Origin: Burkholderia sp. HI2500
GTDB taxonomy: Bacteria > Pseudomonadota > Gammaproteobacteria > Burkholderiales > Burkholderiaceae
DNA length: 64,000 nt
Assembly (NCBI RefSeq): GCF_002223055.1
Contig: NZ_NKFL01000004.1
Span: forward strand, 620,001 to 684,000
Direction of reading: 5' to 3'
The position numbers and the translations under genes were made by a program. Within the stretch, counting starts at the first letter, position 1; every line of letters starts with the position of its first letter. Shown here in pieces: positions 1-7,153 of the stretch. The notes beneath the pieces were generated by a model, which was given only the letters and a program-made list of their open reading frames with translations, ran no database searches and was not told where the DNA came from.

Positions 1-566
1 TGGAATGCGACCCAGACGATCCAGGTCCACAGCCACCACAGGCTGCCGGCCTGGTTCATCAGCCACAGCACGACGAACAGCAGCGGCAGGCCGAGCGCGG
101 CGCCGAGCAGCGAGTTTTTCAGCATGTCGGTGAAGAACAGCCGCTTCGTCATCCGGTTGAAGCCGAAACGCTGTTCGATCCCGAACTGGCGGTAATACTC
201 GAACGGGACGTCGATGACGCTCGTGATCACGAGCACCGCCGCGACGAGCGCGACTTGCTGCCCGTAGCCGCGGCCGATCCAGCCGGTGAGCAGCGTGTCG
301 AGCGCGCCGACGCCGCCGAGCAGCGTGAGACCGACCAGCACGGCCGCGCTGACGACGATTTCGAGCATCGTCAGCCGGGTGCGCTCGACCGTATAGTCGG
401 CCGCGCGCTGGTGGGCGGTCAGCGGGATGGTTGCGCTGAACTGCGCGGGGACGTCGTTACGGTGCGCCGCGACGAAGCGGATTTGCCGCGACGCGAGCCA
501 CAGCTTGGTGACGACCATCGCGAGCACGGCGAGCGCGAACAGCAGGGTGAACGAAAAGGGTGACAT
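1..566 (-). CDS. M48 family (Ste24/CAAX prenyl protease type) membrane metalloprotease, N-terminal part
   Basis: Reading from the ATG at 566 gives 188 codons that stay open to the window edge, so the C-terminal half is missing here. The protein begins MSPFSFTLLFALAVLAMVV, a membrane segment, followed by an N-terminal domain typical of Ste24-like M48 proteases: a TAHQRAADYT stretch, a second hydrophobic segment, then VIDVPFEYYRQFGIEQRFGF and further membrane segments. The HEXXH zinc site lies outside the window. It diverges from orn with a 117-bp spacer. The family is well matched by the PFEYYRQF...E..FGFN signature; the substrate in bacteria is unknown. Confidence 0.85.
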   Translation of the reverse strand, partial: MSPFSFTLLFALAVLAMVVTKLWLASRQIRFVAAHRNDVPAQFSATIPLTAHQRAADYTVERTRLTMLEIVVSAAVLVGLTLLGGVGALDTLLTGWIGRGYGQQVALVAAVLVITSVIDVPFEYYRQFGIEQRFGFNRMTKRLFFTDMLKNSLLGAALGLPLLFVVLWLMNQAGSLWWLWTWIVWVAF

Positions 567-594
567 CGAAGGCGCCAAAGGGTTCTATGCGAGA

Positions 595-600
595 ATTATA
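595..600 (-). promoter_or_regulatory. Candidate -10 box for the M48 protease gene
   Basis: On the minus strand this hexamer is a perfect TATAAT, about 29 bp upstream of the start at 566. No good -35 box stands 16-18 bp upstream, so this is only a candidate. Confidence 0.35.
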
Positions 601-683
601 TGTTCTTGCGGACCGGCCCCGCTGATGCGATGCCGGCCGCCCGGGCGGCGCCGCGCGCCGTCCGCCATTTTCCAGGATGACTC

Positions 684-1304
684 ATGACCGATACCGCCGC
701 TTCCGCCAGCCAGCCCGCGCTCGTGCGCAACGAGTTGAACCTCGTCTGGCTCGACATGGAGATGACGGGCCTCGACCCGGATAACGACCGCATCATCGAG
801 ATCGCGGTCGTCGTGACCAATTCCACGCTCGACATCGCCGTCGAAGGCCCCGTGTTCGCGATCCACCAGAGCGACGAAACGCTCGCGAAGATGGATGACT
901 GGAACAAGTCGACGCACGGCCGCTCGGGCCTGATCGACCGCGTGCGCGCGTCGACGGTGACCGAGGCGGAAGCCGCCGAGCAATTGCAGGCCTTCCTCGC
1001 GCAGTACGTGTCGCCCGGCAAGTCGCCGATGTGCGGCAACTCGATCTGCCAGGACCGCCGCTTCATGGCGCGCTGGATGCCCGAATTCGAGCGGTTCTTC
1101 CACTACCGCAACCTCGACGTCAGCACGCTCAAGGAGCTGTGCCGCCGTTGGCAGCCCGCGATCTACAAGGGTTTCCAGAAGCGGGCGATGCACACGGCGC
1201 TCGCGGACATCCACGAGTCGATCGACGAGCTGAAGTACTACCGCGAGCATTTCCTGATTCCGGCCGCGTCGGCTTCGGCAGGCGAGTCCGCGCCGGCCGC
1301 CTGA
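684..1304 (+). CDS. orn: Oligoribonuclease Orn (3'-to-5' exoribonuclease for di- to short oligoribonucleotides)
   Basis: This DEDDh-family exonuclease finishes RNA decay by cleaving very short RNAs, including pGpG made from cyclic di-GMP. The protein is 206 residues against about 180 in E. coli, with a short Ala/Ser-rich extension at each end. The first catalytic motif is [10 protein letters not shown] (D24, E26), and the last is HTALAD with H170 and D175. It is monocistronic, diverging from the protease gene and converging on mog. The upstream 'gaTGACTC' region carries no striking regulatory motif. Identification is firm from length and motifs. Confidence 0.96.
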   Translation: MTDTAASASQPALVRNELNLVWLDMEMTGLDPDNDRIIEIAVVVTNSTLDIAVEGPVFAIHQSDETLAKMDDWNKSTHGRSGLIDRVRASTVTEAEAAEQLQAFLAQYVSPGKSPMCGNSICQDRRFMARWMPEFERFFHYRNLDVSTLKELCRRWQPAIYKGFQKRAMHTALADIHESIDELKYYREHFLIPAASASAGESAPAA

Positions 1305-1320
1305 GCGGGCCGGCACGCGT

Positions 1321-1941
1321 TTAGCGCGGTGCGCGCTGAGCGCTTTTCGGCCGGAACGCCGCGACCACCGCGGCGTCGGTCTCGATGTACGGGCCGCCGA
1401 TCAGGTCGATGCAGTAGGGCACCGCGGCGAAGATGCCGGGCACGGTCGACTTGCCGTCGGCATCGCGCAGCCCTTCGAGCGTTTCCCGGATCGACTTCGG
1501 CTGGCCGGGCAGGTTGACGATCAGCGCCGCATGGTCGGCCGTCTCGCGGATCACCGCGACCTGCCGCGACAGGATCGCGGTCGGCACGAAATTCAGGCTG
1601 ATCTGCCGCATCTGTTCGCCGAATCCCGGCATTTCCTTCGTCGCCACGGCCAGCGTGGCCTCGGGCGTCACGTCGCGGCGCGCCGGGCCCGTGCCGCCCG
1701 TCGTCAGCACGAGGTCGCACCCCGCGACGTCGACGAGTTCGGCGAGCGTGGCGGAGATCGTCGGCGCGTCGTCCTGGATCAGGCGCGTTTCGGCGCGCCA
1801 CGGCGACACCAGCGCGCCGGCGAGCCACTCCTGCAGCGCCGGAATGCCCTTGTCTTCGTAGACCCCCGTGCTTGCGCGGTCGCTGATCGACACGAGGCCG
1901 ACGACGAGCTCGTCCGGGTGGTTACGCTTCGTCGTCGTCAT
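1321..1941 (-). CDS. mog: Molybdopterin adenylyltransferase (Mog/MoaB family)
   Basis: This enzyme adenylates molybdopterin before molybdate insertion by MoeA, in the cytoplasm. The MoaB/Mog signature [16 protein letters not shown] is present, with the [10 protein letters not shown] start typical of Mog. The start [12 protein letters not shown] at 1941 gives 206 residues; it lies inside the 3' end of darP, overlapping it by 20 bp, so the two genes are translationally linked. An ATG 39 bp further upstream in the same frame adds only an unusual basic stretch and is less likely. The other molybdenum cofactor genes here (moaA, mobA, moeA) are 28-31 kb away. Confidence 0.93.
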   Translation of the reverse strand: MTTTKRNHPDELVVGLVSISDRASTGVYEDKGIPALQEWLAGALVSPWRAETRLIQDDAPTISATLAELVDVAGCDLVLTTGGTGPARRDVTPEATLAVATKEMPGFGEQMRQISLNFVPTAILSRQVAVIRETADHAALIVNLPGQPKSIRETLEGLRDADGKSTVPGIFAAVPYCIDLIGGPYIETDAAVVAAFRPKSAQRAPR

Positions 1942-2527
1942 GGTCGTCTCCGGCGTCGTCCGCCGCTTCGTCGTCCGCATGGGACGTGCCGCCGGCGGTC
2001 TTGATCCACTGGAACAGCTCGCGGAAATAGCGCGGCGGCTTGCCTTGCTGCGCTTCCTTGCGTGCGTTGCGGATCAGCGTGCGGCCTTCCTGGATGTCGG
2101 CTTCCGGGTGCTGGCGCAGGAATTCGGTCAGCGCGTCGTCGCTCGCGAGCAACTGTTCGCGGGTGCGTTCGATCCAGTGCAGGCGGGCCGTCGCGGCCTT
2201 GTTCACGCCGCGCTGCGCGTCGAGCGCGGTGCGCAGCGCGGCCGTCTCGTCGTCGGTCAGCGAGCGCATCACGCGGCCGACGTACTGGAGCTGGCGGCGC
2301 TTGCCTTCGTGATCGGTGATCCGGCGCGCCTCGCGCACGGCGTCGCCGAGGCTTTCGGGCATCGGCATGCGTTTCAGCGCGTCTTTCGGCAGATCGACGA
2401 GTGCCTGGCCGAGTACCTGCAGCTCGTGCATCTCGCGCTTCAACTGGGATTTGCTGGGGCGATCGTAGCCATTGTCGTCGTCTTCGGCGGCATGCTCGAT
2501 CGGCTGGATTCGGGTTTTGCGTGTCAT
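1922..2527 (-). CDS. darP: DarP/YjgA, ribosome-associated large-subunit assembly protein (DUF615)
   Basis: YjgA binds pre-50S particles and helps late ribosomal large-subunit assembly. The protein from [12 protein letters not shown] is 201 residues and matches the family: [16 protein letters not shown] at the start, then [11 protein letters not shown] and [11 protein letters not shown], and an RNARKE...[10 protein letters not shown] end. The C-terminus is strongly acidic ([19 protein letters not shown]). An ATG three codons upstream (2536) is an alternative start. Mog overlaps its 3' end. It diverges from pmbA, as commonly seen in betaproteobacteria. Confidence 0.93.
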   Translation of the reverse strand: MTRKTRIQPIEHAAEDDDNGYDRPSKSQLKREMHELQVLGQALVDLPKDALKRMPMPESLGDAVREARRITDHEGKRRQLQYVGRVMRSLTDDETAALRTALDAQRGVNKAATARLHWIERTREQLLASDDALTEFLRQHPEADIQEGRTLIRNARKEAQQGKPPRYFRELFQWIKTAGGTSHADDEAADDAGDDHDDDEA

Positions 2528-2586
2528 GGACGGCATTGTATCGCGCCGCGGACACCCCAAGCTTGTCGGTGTCCGGCCCCGGACCT

Positions 2587-2595
2587 TGCTATGAT
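2587..2595 (+). promoter_or_regulatory. Candidate extended -10 promoter of pmbA
   Basis: TGcTATGAT is an extended -10 element about 60 bp upstream of the pmbA ATG at 2655. The nearest -35-like hexamer (TTGTCG at 2563) is 21 bp away, too far for a normal spacer, so recognition would rest on the extended -10. Confidence 0.4.
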
Positions 2596-2654
2596 CGCGG
2601 GATACGCAACATTTTGAACATGCGGGCGCCCGCCCGCCACCGGATATCAAGACG

Positions 2655-4025
2655 ATGGCAGCCAATCTCGACGTACAAGCGCGCTATTTCCCGCACACGC
2701 AGGACCAGCTCAAAGAAATCGCCTCCGACATCCTTCGCCATGCGAAGGCGCTCGGCGCGACGGACGCCGCGACCGAAATCTCCGAGGGCGACGGCCTGTC
2801 GGTGTCGGTGCGCCGCGGCGAAGTCGAAACGATCGAGCACAACCGCGACAAGATGGTCGGCGTGACCGTGTTCATCGGCAAGAAGCGCGGCAACGCGAGC
2901 ACGTCGGATTTCTCGCCGGGCGCGATCAAGGATACCGTCGCCGCCGCGTACAACATCGCGCGCTTCACGGCCGAGGACGAGGCGGCCGGCCTGGCCGAAG
3001 CCGAGCTGCTCGAAACCGACCCGCGTGACCTCGACCTCTACCACCCGTGGGCGCTGTCGGCCGACGAGGCCGTCGAGCTCGCGCGCCGCGCGGAAGACGC
3101 CGCATTCGCGGTCAGCCCGCAGATCCGCAACTCGGAAGGCGCGAGCGTGTCGGCCCAGCATTCGCAGTTCGTGCTGGCCACGTCGCGCGGCTTCCTGTCC
3201 GGCTACCCGTACTCGCGTCATTACATCGCTTGCGCGCCGATCGCGGGCAGCGGCCGTCACATGCAGCGCGACGACTGGTATTCGTCGAAGCGCAGCGCGA
3301 TCGATCTCGCGGCACCCGAAGCGGTGGGCCGTTACGCGGCCGAGCGTGCGCTTGCCCGGATGGGTGCGCGCCGCCTCGATACCCGCAAGGTGCCCGTGCT
3401 GTTCGAGGCGCCGCTCGCGGCCGGCCTGCTCGGCGCATTCGTGCAGGCGGTGAGCGGCGGTGCGCTGTACCGCAAGACGTCGTTCCTCGTCGACAGCCTC
3501 GGCAAGCCGGTGTTCGCGCCGCACATCCAGGTCGTCGAGGATCCGCACGTGCCGCGCGCGATGGGCAGCGCGCCGTTCGACGAGGAAGGCGTGCGCACGC
3601 GTGCGCGCAGCGTCGTCAAGGACGGCGTCGTCGAAGGCTACTTCCTGTCGACCTATTCGGCGCGCAAGCTCGGCACGCAGACCACCGGCAACGCGGGCGG
3701 CTCGCACAACCTCGCGCTGCGCAGCTCGAACACGCAGGCGGGCGACGATTTCGACGCGATGCTGAAGAAGCTCGGCACGGGCCTGTTGCTGACCGAGCTG
3801 ATGGGGCAGGGCGTGAACTACGTGACGGGCGACTATTCGCGCGGTGCGGCGGGCTTCTGGGTCGAGAACGGCGTGATCCAGTATCCGGTCGAGGAAATCA
3901 CCGTCGCGAGCACGCTGCAGGAAATGTTCCGGCATATCGTCGCGATCGGTGCCGATTCGATCGTGCGCGGCACGAAGGAAACGGGCTCGGTGCTGATCGA
4001 GCAGATGACGATCGCCGGGCAGTAA
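2655..4025 (+). CDS. pmbA: PmbA/TldE, subunit of the TldD/TldE metalloprotease
   Basis: TldE (PmbA) pairs with TldD to form a cytoplasmic protease that processes small peptides such as microcin B17 and destabilises CcdA. The 456-residue product has the family's core: [28 protein letters not shown] near the start, NSEGASVS in the middle, [29 protein letters not shown], and [20 protein letters not shown] near the end. The MAANLD start matches the family. No tldD lies in this window. Its former terminator is now split by the insertion sequence immediately downstream. Confidence 0.95.
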   Translation: MAANLDVQARYFPHTQDQLKEIASDILRHAKALGATDAATEISEGDGLSVSVRRGEVETIEHNRDKMVGVTVFIGKKRGNASTSDFSPGAIKDTVAAAYNIARFTAEDEAAGLAEAELLETDPRDLDLYHPWALSADEAVELARRAEDAAFAVSPQIRNSEGASVSAQHSQFVLATSRGFLSGYPYSRHYIACAPIAGSGRHMQRDDWYSSKRSAIDLAAPEAVGRYAAERALARMGARRLDTRKVPVLFEAPLAAGLLGAFVQAVSGGALYRKTSFLVDSLGKPVFAPHIQVVEDPHVPRAMGSAPFDEEGVRTRARSVVKDGVVEGYFLSTYSARKLGTQTTGNAGGSHNLALRSSNTQAGDDFDAMLKKLGTGLLLTELMGQGVNYVTGDYSRGAAGFWVENGVIQYPVEEITVASTLQEMFRHIVAIGADSIVRGTKETGSVLIEQMTIAGQ

Positions 4026-4055
4026 GCGGCACGCGGCATCGGCCGCCATCAAACG

Positions 4056-4067
4056 AAAAAGCCCGAC
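4056..4067 (+). terminator. Left arm of the disrupted pmbA/folA bidirectional terminator
   Basis: AAAAAGCCCGAC is the exact reverse complement of GTCGGGCTTTTT at 5522-5533. Removing the IS and one CGCG target copy restores a 12-bp stem with a GC-rich loop and T-tract on both strands, a classic terminator between convergent genes. Confidence 0.8.
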
Positions 4068-4075
4068 GGCTCGCG

Positions 4076-4099
4076 TGAACTGCACCCCAAAAGTTGGAC
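4076..4099 (+). repeat. Left terminal inverted repeat of the IS3-family element
   Basis: Starts TGAACTGCACCCC and ends AAAGTTGGAC; it matches the reverse complement of 5491-5514 at 20 of 24 positions. Confidence 0.9.
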
Positions 4100-4120
4100 A
4101 TCGATCCAACCTTTGGGGTG
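4083..4120 (+). promoter_or_regulatory. Hairpin at the IS left end that hides the orfA ribosome site
   Basis: Arms 4083-4098 and 4105-4120 pair at 15 of 16 positions around a 6-nt loop (CATCGA). The 3' arm ends in GGGGTG, the only ribosome-site-like sequence before the orfA ATG at 4127. A transcript entering from pmbA would form this hairpin and mask translation. This kind of protection against outside transcription is known for several IS elements; its action here is inferred. Confidence 0.7.
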
Positions 4121-4126
4121 TTTTTC

Positions 4127-4663
4127 ATGAGCAAGTACACGGAGCAGTTCAAGGTATGCATTGCAGAGGAGTACGAGTCCGGCCACGCTGGGTTCCGTGA
4201 GATGTCCAAGCGCCACGGCGTCGATGAGGCGACGATCCGCAAGTGGGTGGCGGCCCATCGCATACATGGTCCGGCGGGCTTGAAGAAGAAGTGCGAGCGC
4301 TACAGCGCAGAGTTCAAGTTGCTTGTACTGCAGCAAATGCGTAGCGAAGGGTTGTCAGCGCGTGAGACGGCTGCACGCTTCAACATTAGGAACCGTACGG
4401 CCATCGGCCAGTGGAAACGCCAGTATGATGAAGGCGGTATAGACGCACTGTCGCCGCGCCAGCGGGGGCGCCCCAGGAAGATGCCCAAGCCACCGCTCAC
4501 GCCACCGCCGCTACCCGAGGACGATACGCGCTCCCGACAGGAACTACTCGACGAGTTGAACTTCCTGCGCATGGAGAACGCGTACTTAAAAAAGCTCGAA
4601 GCCTTGGCTCAAGCGCAGCAGCGATCAGCGCAACGCAAAAAGCGCAAATCGTGCTCGAGCTAA
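4127..4663 (+). CDS. IS3-family OrfA (DNA-binding part of the transposase)
   Basis: OrfA recognises the IS ends and, without frameshifting, acts as a regulator of transposition in this family. The 178-residue product starts MSKYTEQFKVCIAEEY and carries two helix-turn-helix units: EMSKRHGVDEATIRKWV and ETAARFNIRNRTAIGQWKRQY. A Pro-rich linker follows, then a leucine-rich coil (LLDELNFLRMENAYLKKLEA). The ATG at 4127 is favoured because an upstream in-frame ATG at 4094 lies inside the terminal repeat. Its 3' end overlaps orfB by 13 bp. Confidence 0.92.
   Translation: MSKYTEQFKVCIAEEYESGHAGFREMSKRHGVDEATIRKWVAAHRIHGPAGLKKKCERYSAEFKLLVLQQMRSEGLSARETAARFNIRNRTAIGQWKRQYDEGGIDALSPRQRGRPRKMPKPPLTPPPLPEDDTRSRQELLDELNFLRMENAYLKKLEALAQAQQRSAQRKKRKSCSS
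4588..4594 (+). other. Programmed -1 ribosomal frameshift site of the IS
   Basis: The heptamer A AAA AAG is in phase with OrfA (TTA AAA AAG, coding Leu-Lys-Lys). A -1 slip continues in the orfB frame, which is open from here through 5478, giving the fused OrfAB transposase usual in IS3 elements. Confidence 0.85.
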
Positions 4664-5478
4664 GGCAGCAATATCCGCTTGCGGGCTTGTTGAAGGTTGC
4701 CGGCTTGGCGCGCAGCACGTTCTACTATCATCAGAAATTGCTCGGAGCAGCCGACAAGTATGCCGATACAAGGGCAAGAATCTGCTCGCTGTTCGAACGG
4801 CACAAGGGCCGCTACGGCTATCGACGCATCACGCTCGCTCTACGTAATCTGGGACAGGTGATTAACCACAAGACTGTGGCGCGTCTGATGGGTGAGTTGC
4901 GGCTGAAGTCTTGTGTGCGCCCGAAGAAATACCGCTCCTACAAAGGTAGCGTCGGACGTGTTGCACCTCATGTTTTACAGCGTCGGTTCTACGCAAAGCG
5001 TCCGAACGAGAAGTGGGTAACGGATGTCACGGAATTCAACGTGGGCGGCCAGAAGCTGTACCTGTCACCAGTGCTCGATCTGTACAACGGCGAGATCATT
5101 GCTTATGAAACCGCGAGGCGCCCGGCGTTCGAGATGGTCAGCGCAATGCTTCGCAAGGCATTGGCGCGCTTGAAGTCACACGAGCGGCCTCTCTTGCATT
5201 CGGATCAGGGCTGGCAGTACCAGATGCCTGCGTATCGCCGCCTACTGCAGCAACGAGCGCTCACGCAAAGCATGTCGCGTAAAGGGAATTGCCTGGACAA
5301 CGCCGCCATGGAGAGCTTCTTCGGCACGCTGAAATCCGAGTTCTTCCATCTGAATCGGTTCCGCAACCTGGACGAACTGCAAACCGGCTTGGCAAGCTAC
5401 ATCCACTACTACAATCACGACCGCATCAAACTGAAACTAAAAGGGCTGAGTCCCGTGCAATACAGAACTCAGCCCTAG
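4651..5478 (+). CDS. IS3-family OrfB (DDE integrase/transposase catalytic domain)
   Basis: The catalytic half of the transposase (rve superfamily). The DDE residues are visible in WVTDVTEF, HSDQGWQY and LDNAAMESFFGTLKSE. An HTH_21-like segment (YGYRRITLALR) precedes the catalytic core, and the protein ends NHDRIKLKLKGLSPVQYRT as in the family. The listed start is a GTG, but the real product is most likely the OrfAB fusion made by the slip at 4588-4594. No stop or frameshift breaks the domain. Confidence 0.93.
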   Translation: MLELRQQYPLAGLLKVAGLARSTFYYHQKLLGAADKYADTRARICSLFERHKGRYGYRRITLALRNLGQVINHKTVARLMGELRLKSCVRPKKYRSYKGSVGRVAPHVLQRRFYAKRPNEKWVTDVTEFNVGGQKLYLSPVLDLYNGEIIAYETARRPAFEMVSAMLRKALARLKSHERPLLHSDQGWQYQMPAYRRLLQQRALTQSMSRKGNCLDNAAMESFFGTLKSEFFHLNRFRNLDELQTGLASYIHYYNHDRIKLKLKGLSPVQYRTQP

Positions 5479-5490
5479 CCGTCATAACCC

Positions 5491-5514
5491 GTCCAACTTT
5501 ACGGGGTCAGTTCA
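5491..5514 (-). repeat. Right terminal inverted repeat of the IS3-family element
   Basis: Read on the minus strand it begins TGAACTGACCCCG and ends AAAGTTGGAC, pairing with the left repeat at 4076-4099. The adjoining CGCG at 5515-5518 copies the CGCG at 4072-4075. Confidence 0.9.
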
Positions 5515-5521
5515 CGCGCCG

Positions 5522-5533
5522 GTCGGGCTTTTT
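5522..5533 (-). terminator. Right arm of the disrupted pmbA/folA bidirectional terminator
   Basis: GTCGGGCTTTTT pairs perfectly with 4056-4067 on the other side of the IS. It is now 1.45 kb from its partner, so neither pmbA nor folA keeps this terminator. Confidence 0.8.
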
Positions 5534-5549
5534 TCATCGTGCTGACGCG

Positions 5550-6050
5550 TCAGCCGCGCTTGCGCTCGTAGACGACGAACGCATAGCCGAACGTATTCGG
5601 TGCGGCCGCCTGGTGCGCATCGCGCGACACTTCCTGCCACTGCGCGGCGTCGGGTGCAGGGAACGAGGCGTCACCGTCGAAGTCGGCATCGATCTCGGTG
5701 ACGACCAGCCTGTCGGCGAGTGCGAGACCTTCCGTGTAGAGCTGCGCGCCGCCGATCAGGAACGCTTCGGGCACGCCGTCGCGCGCGGCGAGCGTCAGCG
5801 CATCGGCGAGCGACGTGACCGTGTCGCAGCCGTCGAAGCGACGCGTCGCGTCGCGCGTGACCACGATATTGCGGCGGCCAGGCAGCGGCCGGCCGATCGA
5901 CTCGTGGGTCTTGCGGCCCATCACGATCGGTGCGCCCATCGTCGTGCGCTTGAAGAAGGCGAGATCCTCGGGAAGTTTCCAGGGCAACTGGTTGTCGCGG
6001 CCGATGATGCCGTTGCGGGCACGCGCGACGATCAGGGTCAACGTCGTCAT
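5550..6050 (-). CDS. folA: Dihydrofolate reductase
   Basis: FolA reduces dihydrofolate to tetrahydrofolate with NADPH and restores the folate oxidised by ThyA. The 166-residue protein from [20 protein letters not shown] has the substrate and cofactor motifs [13 protein letters not shown] (catalytic acidic residue in the LPEDL segment), [15 protein letters not shown], and [13 protein letters not shown]. The start at 6050 fits the family's N-terminus; longer upstream extension in this frame has no homology-like sequence. thyA is nearby at 8593, separated by a regulator and a small secreted protein. The downstream terminator has been split by the IS. Confidence 0.96.
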   Translation of the reverse strand: MTTLTLIVARARNGIIGRDNQLPWKLPEDLAFFKRTTMGAPIVMGRKTHESIGRPLPGRRNIVVTRDATRRFDGCDTVTSLADALTLAARDGVPEAFLIGGAQLYTEGLALADRLVVTEIDADFDGDASFPAPDAAQWQEVSRDAHQAAAPNTFGYAFVVYERKRG

Positions 6051-6325
6051 GAAGGTCGGGGGAAGGAAAACCGGAATGGCGCCGATTTTACCGGAACGGC
6101 GGCCTGCGCCGGTTCCGGGTATGCGCATCCGCCTTTCCGCACTGCGCGCCGCGACGCCCGAGGCAATGCGTCGCGGCGACGGAATGAATAAAAAGAGTGC
6201 CCGCCGGGGGACGGAGCACAAAAACCGTTTCGTGTTGCGAGCGCGACGATGCCGGCATTGGGTCGATGCTGTCCGGCTCGTACAAATCAATACGTCATCC
6301 TGATCAAGTGGTTCTACTCGTGCCA

Positions 6326-6652
6326 TCACTGATGGGTACTGCCGTGCGTGGTGCCTTCCATCACGTGCTGCACATCGCCCGGCTGCGGTGCCGGAAGCGG
6401 CATCGGCAATTGCGGTGGTGGCGGGATCTCGTCCCACAGGGTCACCGACGTCCTGCCGGTCGGCAGCGGTTGCGGTGACGACACGGTCACGATGCCGAAC
6501 CCGTTGCCGTGCTGCATGCTCGGCGTGTTTTCCGCAAGCAGCATGGCGCGACCCGGATTCGTGCCTTCGTCTGCGTGTACGGGCGTGGGCGGGCCGGCGG
6601 CCGCGACCGCAATGGTCAGCGGCACGAAAGAAAGAAAAAGATGTTTTCGCAT
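6326..6652 (-). CDS. Small secreted protein of unknown function
   Basis: A 108-residue product with a clear signal peptide: basic MRKHLFLSF, a hydrophobic core, and a likely signal-peptidase site near VHADEG. The mature part is Pro-rich ([18 protein letters not shown]) with no family I recognise, no cysteine and no further membrane segment. GGAG stands 10 nt before the ATG. It is divergent from the VpsR-like regulator across a 0.5-kb spacer, so the regulator might control it; that is only positional inference. A real gene is likely from the signal peptide, but coding status is not certain. Confidence 0.6.
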   Translation of the reverse strand: MRKHLFLSFVPLTIAVAAAGPPTPVHADEGTNPGRAMLLAENTPSMQHGNGFGIVTVSSPQPLPTGRTSVTLWDEIPPPPQLPMPLPAPQPGDVQHVMEGTTHGSTHQ

Positions 6653-7153
6653 GGTCGCTGTCTCCGACGGTTTCCATGTTCAGCGAAATGCATGCCATCG
6701 CGCCGGGACCGTTGTCGAGACTGCGATTCGTGCTCAAGCGTTGCGAATTGTGTCGGAAAACGGCTGAAAATGTTTCAGGCGTGAAACGAGGGGGCTTGGG
6801 AATACTGCTGATTCAATCGATACGCCGCAAGGATGAAAATCGTTGCAAGTGTTGATGACAGAGCGTATCGCTGCGCCGGGGCTATGTGCAGACGATTGAC
6901 ATGCATCGACCTCCTGAGCGATACGGCCGCATCGCCCACCGCGCTGAAATTGGATTGTCGTATTCAGTGCCTATAACTAAGCTGTCTTGATCAAAATAAC
7001 TGGACGCGAGATAAGCGCCATCATGCGAGGCTTTGTCGTCGCCACGCATCGGCATGGCGAATCGAGCCGCCTTCGGCTGACCCGATTCGATCCTTTTCGC
7101 ACGTGACCTGGCGTGCACGGCAATCGTTAGACGGTTGATGAACGGGGTGAGCT
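6653..7153. other. Gene-free divergent spacer, relatively AT-rich
   Basis: No convincing protein-coding frame. It is less GC-rich than its surroundings and holds the TTTCA/TGAAA inverted repeats at 6764-6787. A weak promoter-like pair, TTGGAT (6950) and TATAAC (6972) with a 16-bp spacer, could serve the downstream regulator. Confidence 0.6.
6764..6787. promoter_or_regulatory. Overlapping inverted repeats, candidate operator
   Basis: CTGAAA-ATG-TTTCAG (6764-6778) and GTTTCA-GGCG-TGAAAC (6772-6787) are both perfect and share their middle half-site, giving three alternating TGAAA/TTTCA half-sites. This is a typical arrangement for a dimeric regulator's site. It lies between the small secreted gene and the VpsR-like regulator. 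Confidence 0.5.

Larger units (their letters stand above)
4076..5514 (+). mobile_element. Intact IS3-family insertion sequence (IS150-like group), 1439 bp
   Basis: The element has 24-bp imperfect inverted repeats (20 of 24 match; TGAACTG at the tips), two overlapping reading frames with an in-phase A AAA AAG slippery site, and a complete DDE transposase. CGCG at 4072-4075 and 5515-5518 is a plausible 4-bp target duplication. It sits in the loop of the former pmbA/folA terminator. A two-HTH OrfA with a leucine-rich coil suggests the IS150 group. Both frames are intact, so it is probably active or recently acquired. A named family member cannot be assigned without a search. Confidence 0.93.

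Noticed and set aside
6882..7118. A 78-residue frame in the spacer before the VpsR-like gene
   Set aside because: No signal, no domain, no ribosome site, and composition of non-coding spacer.
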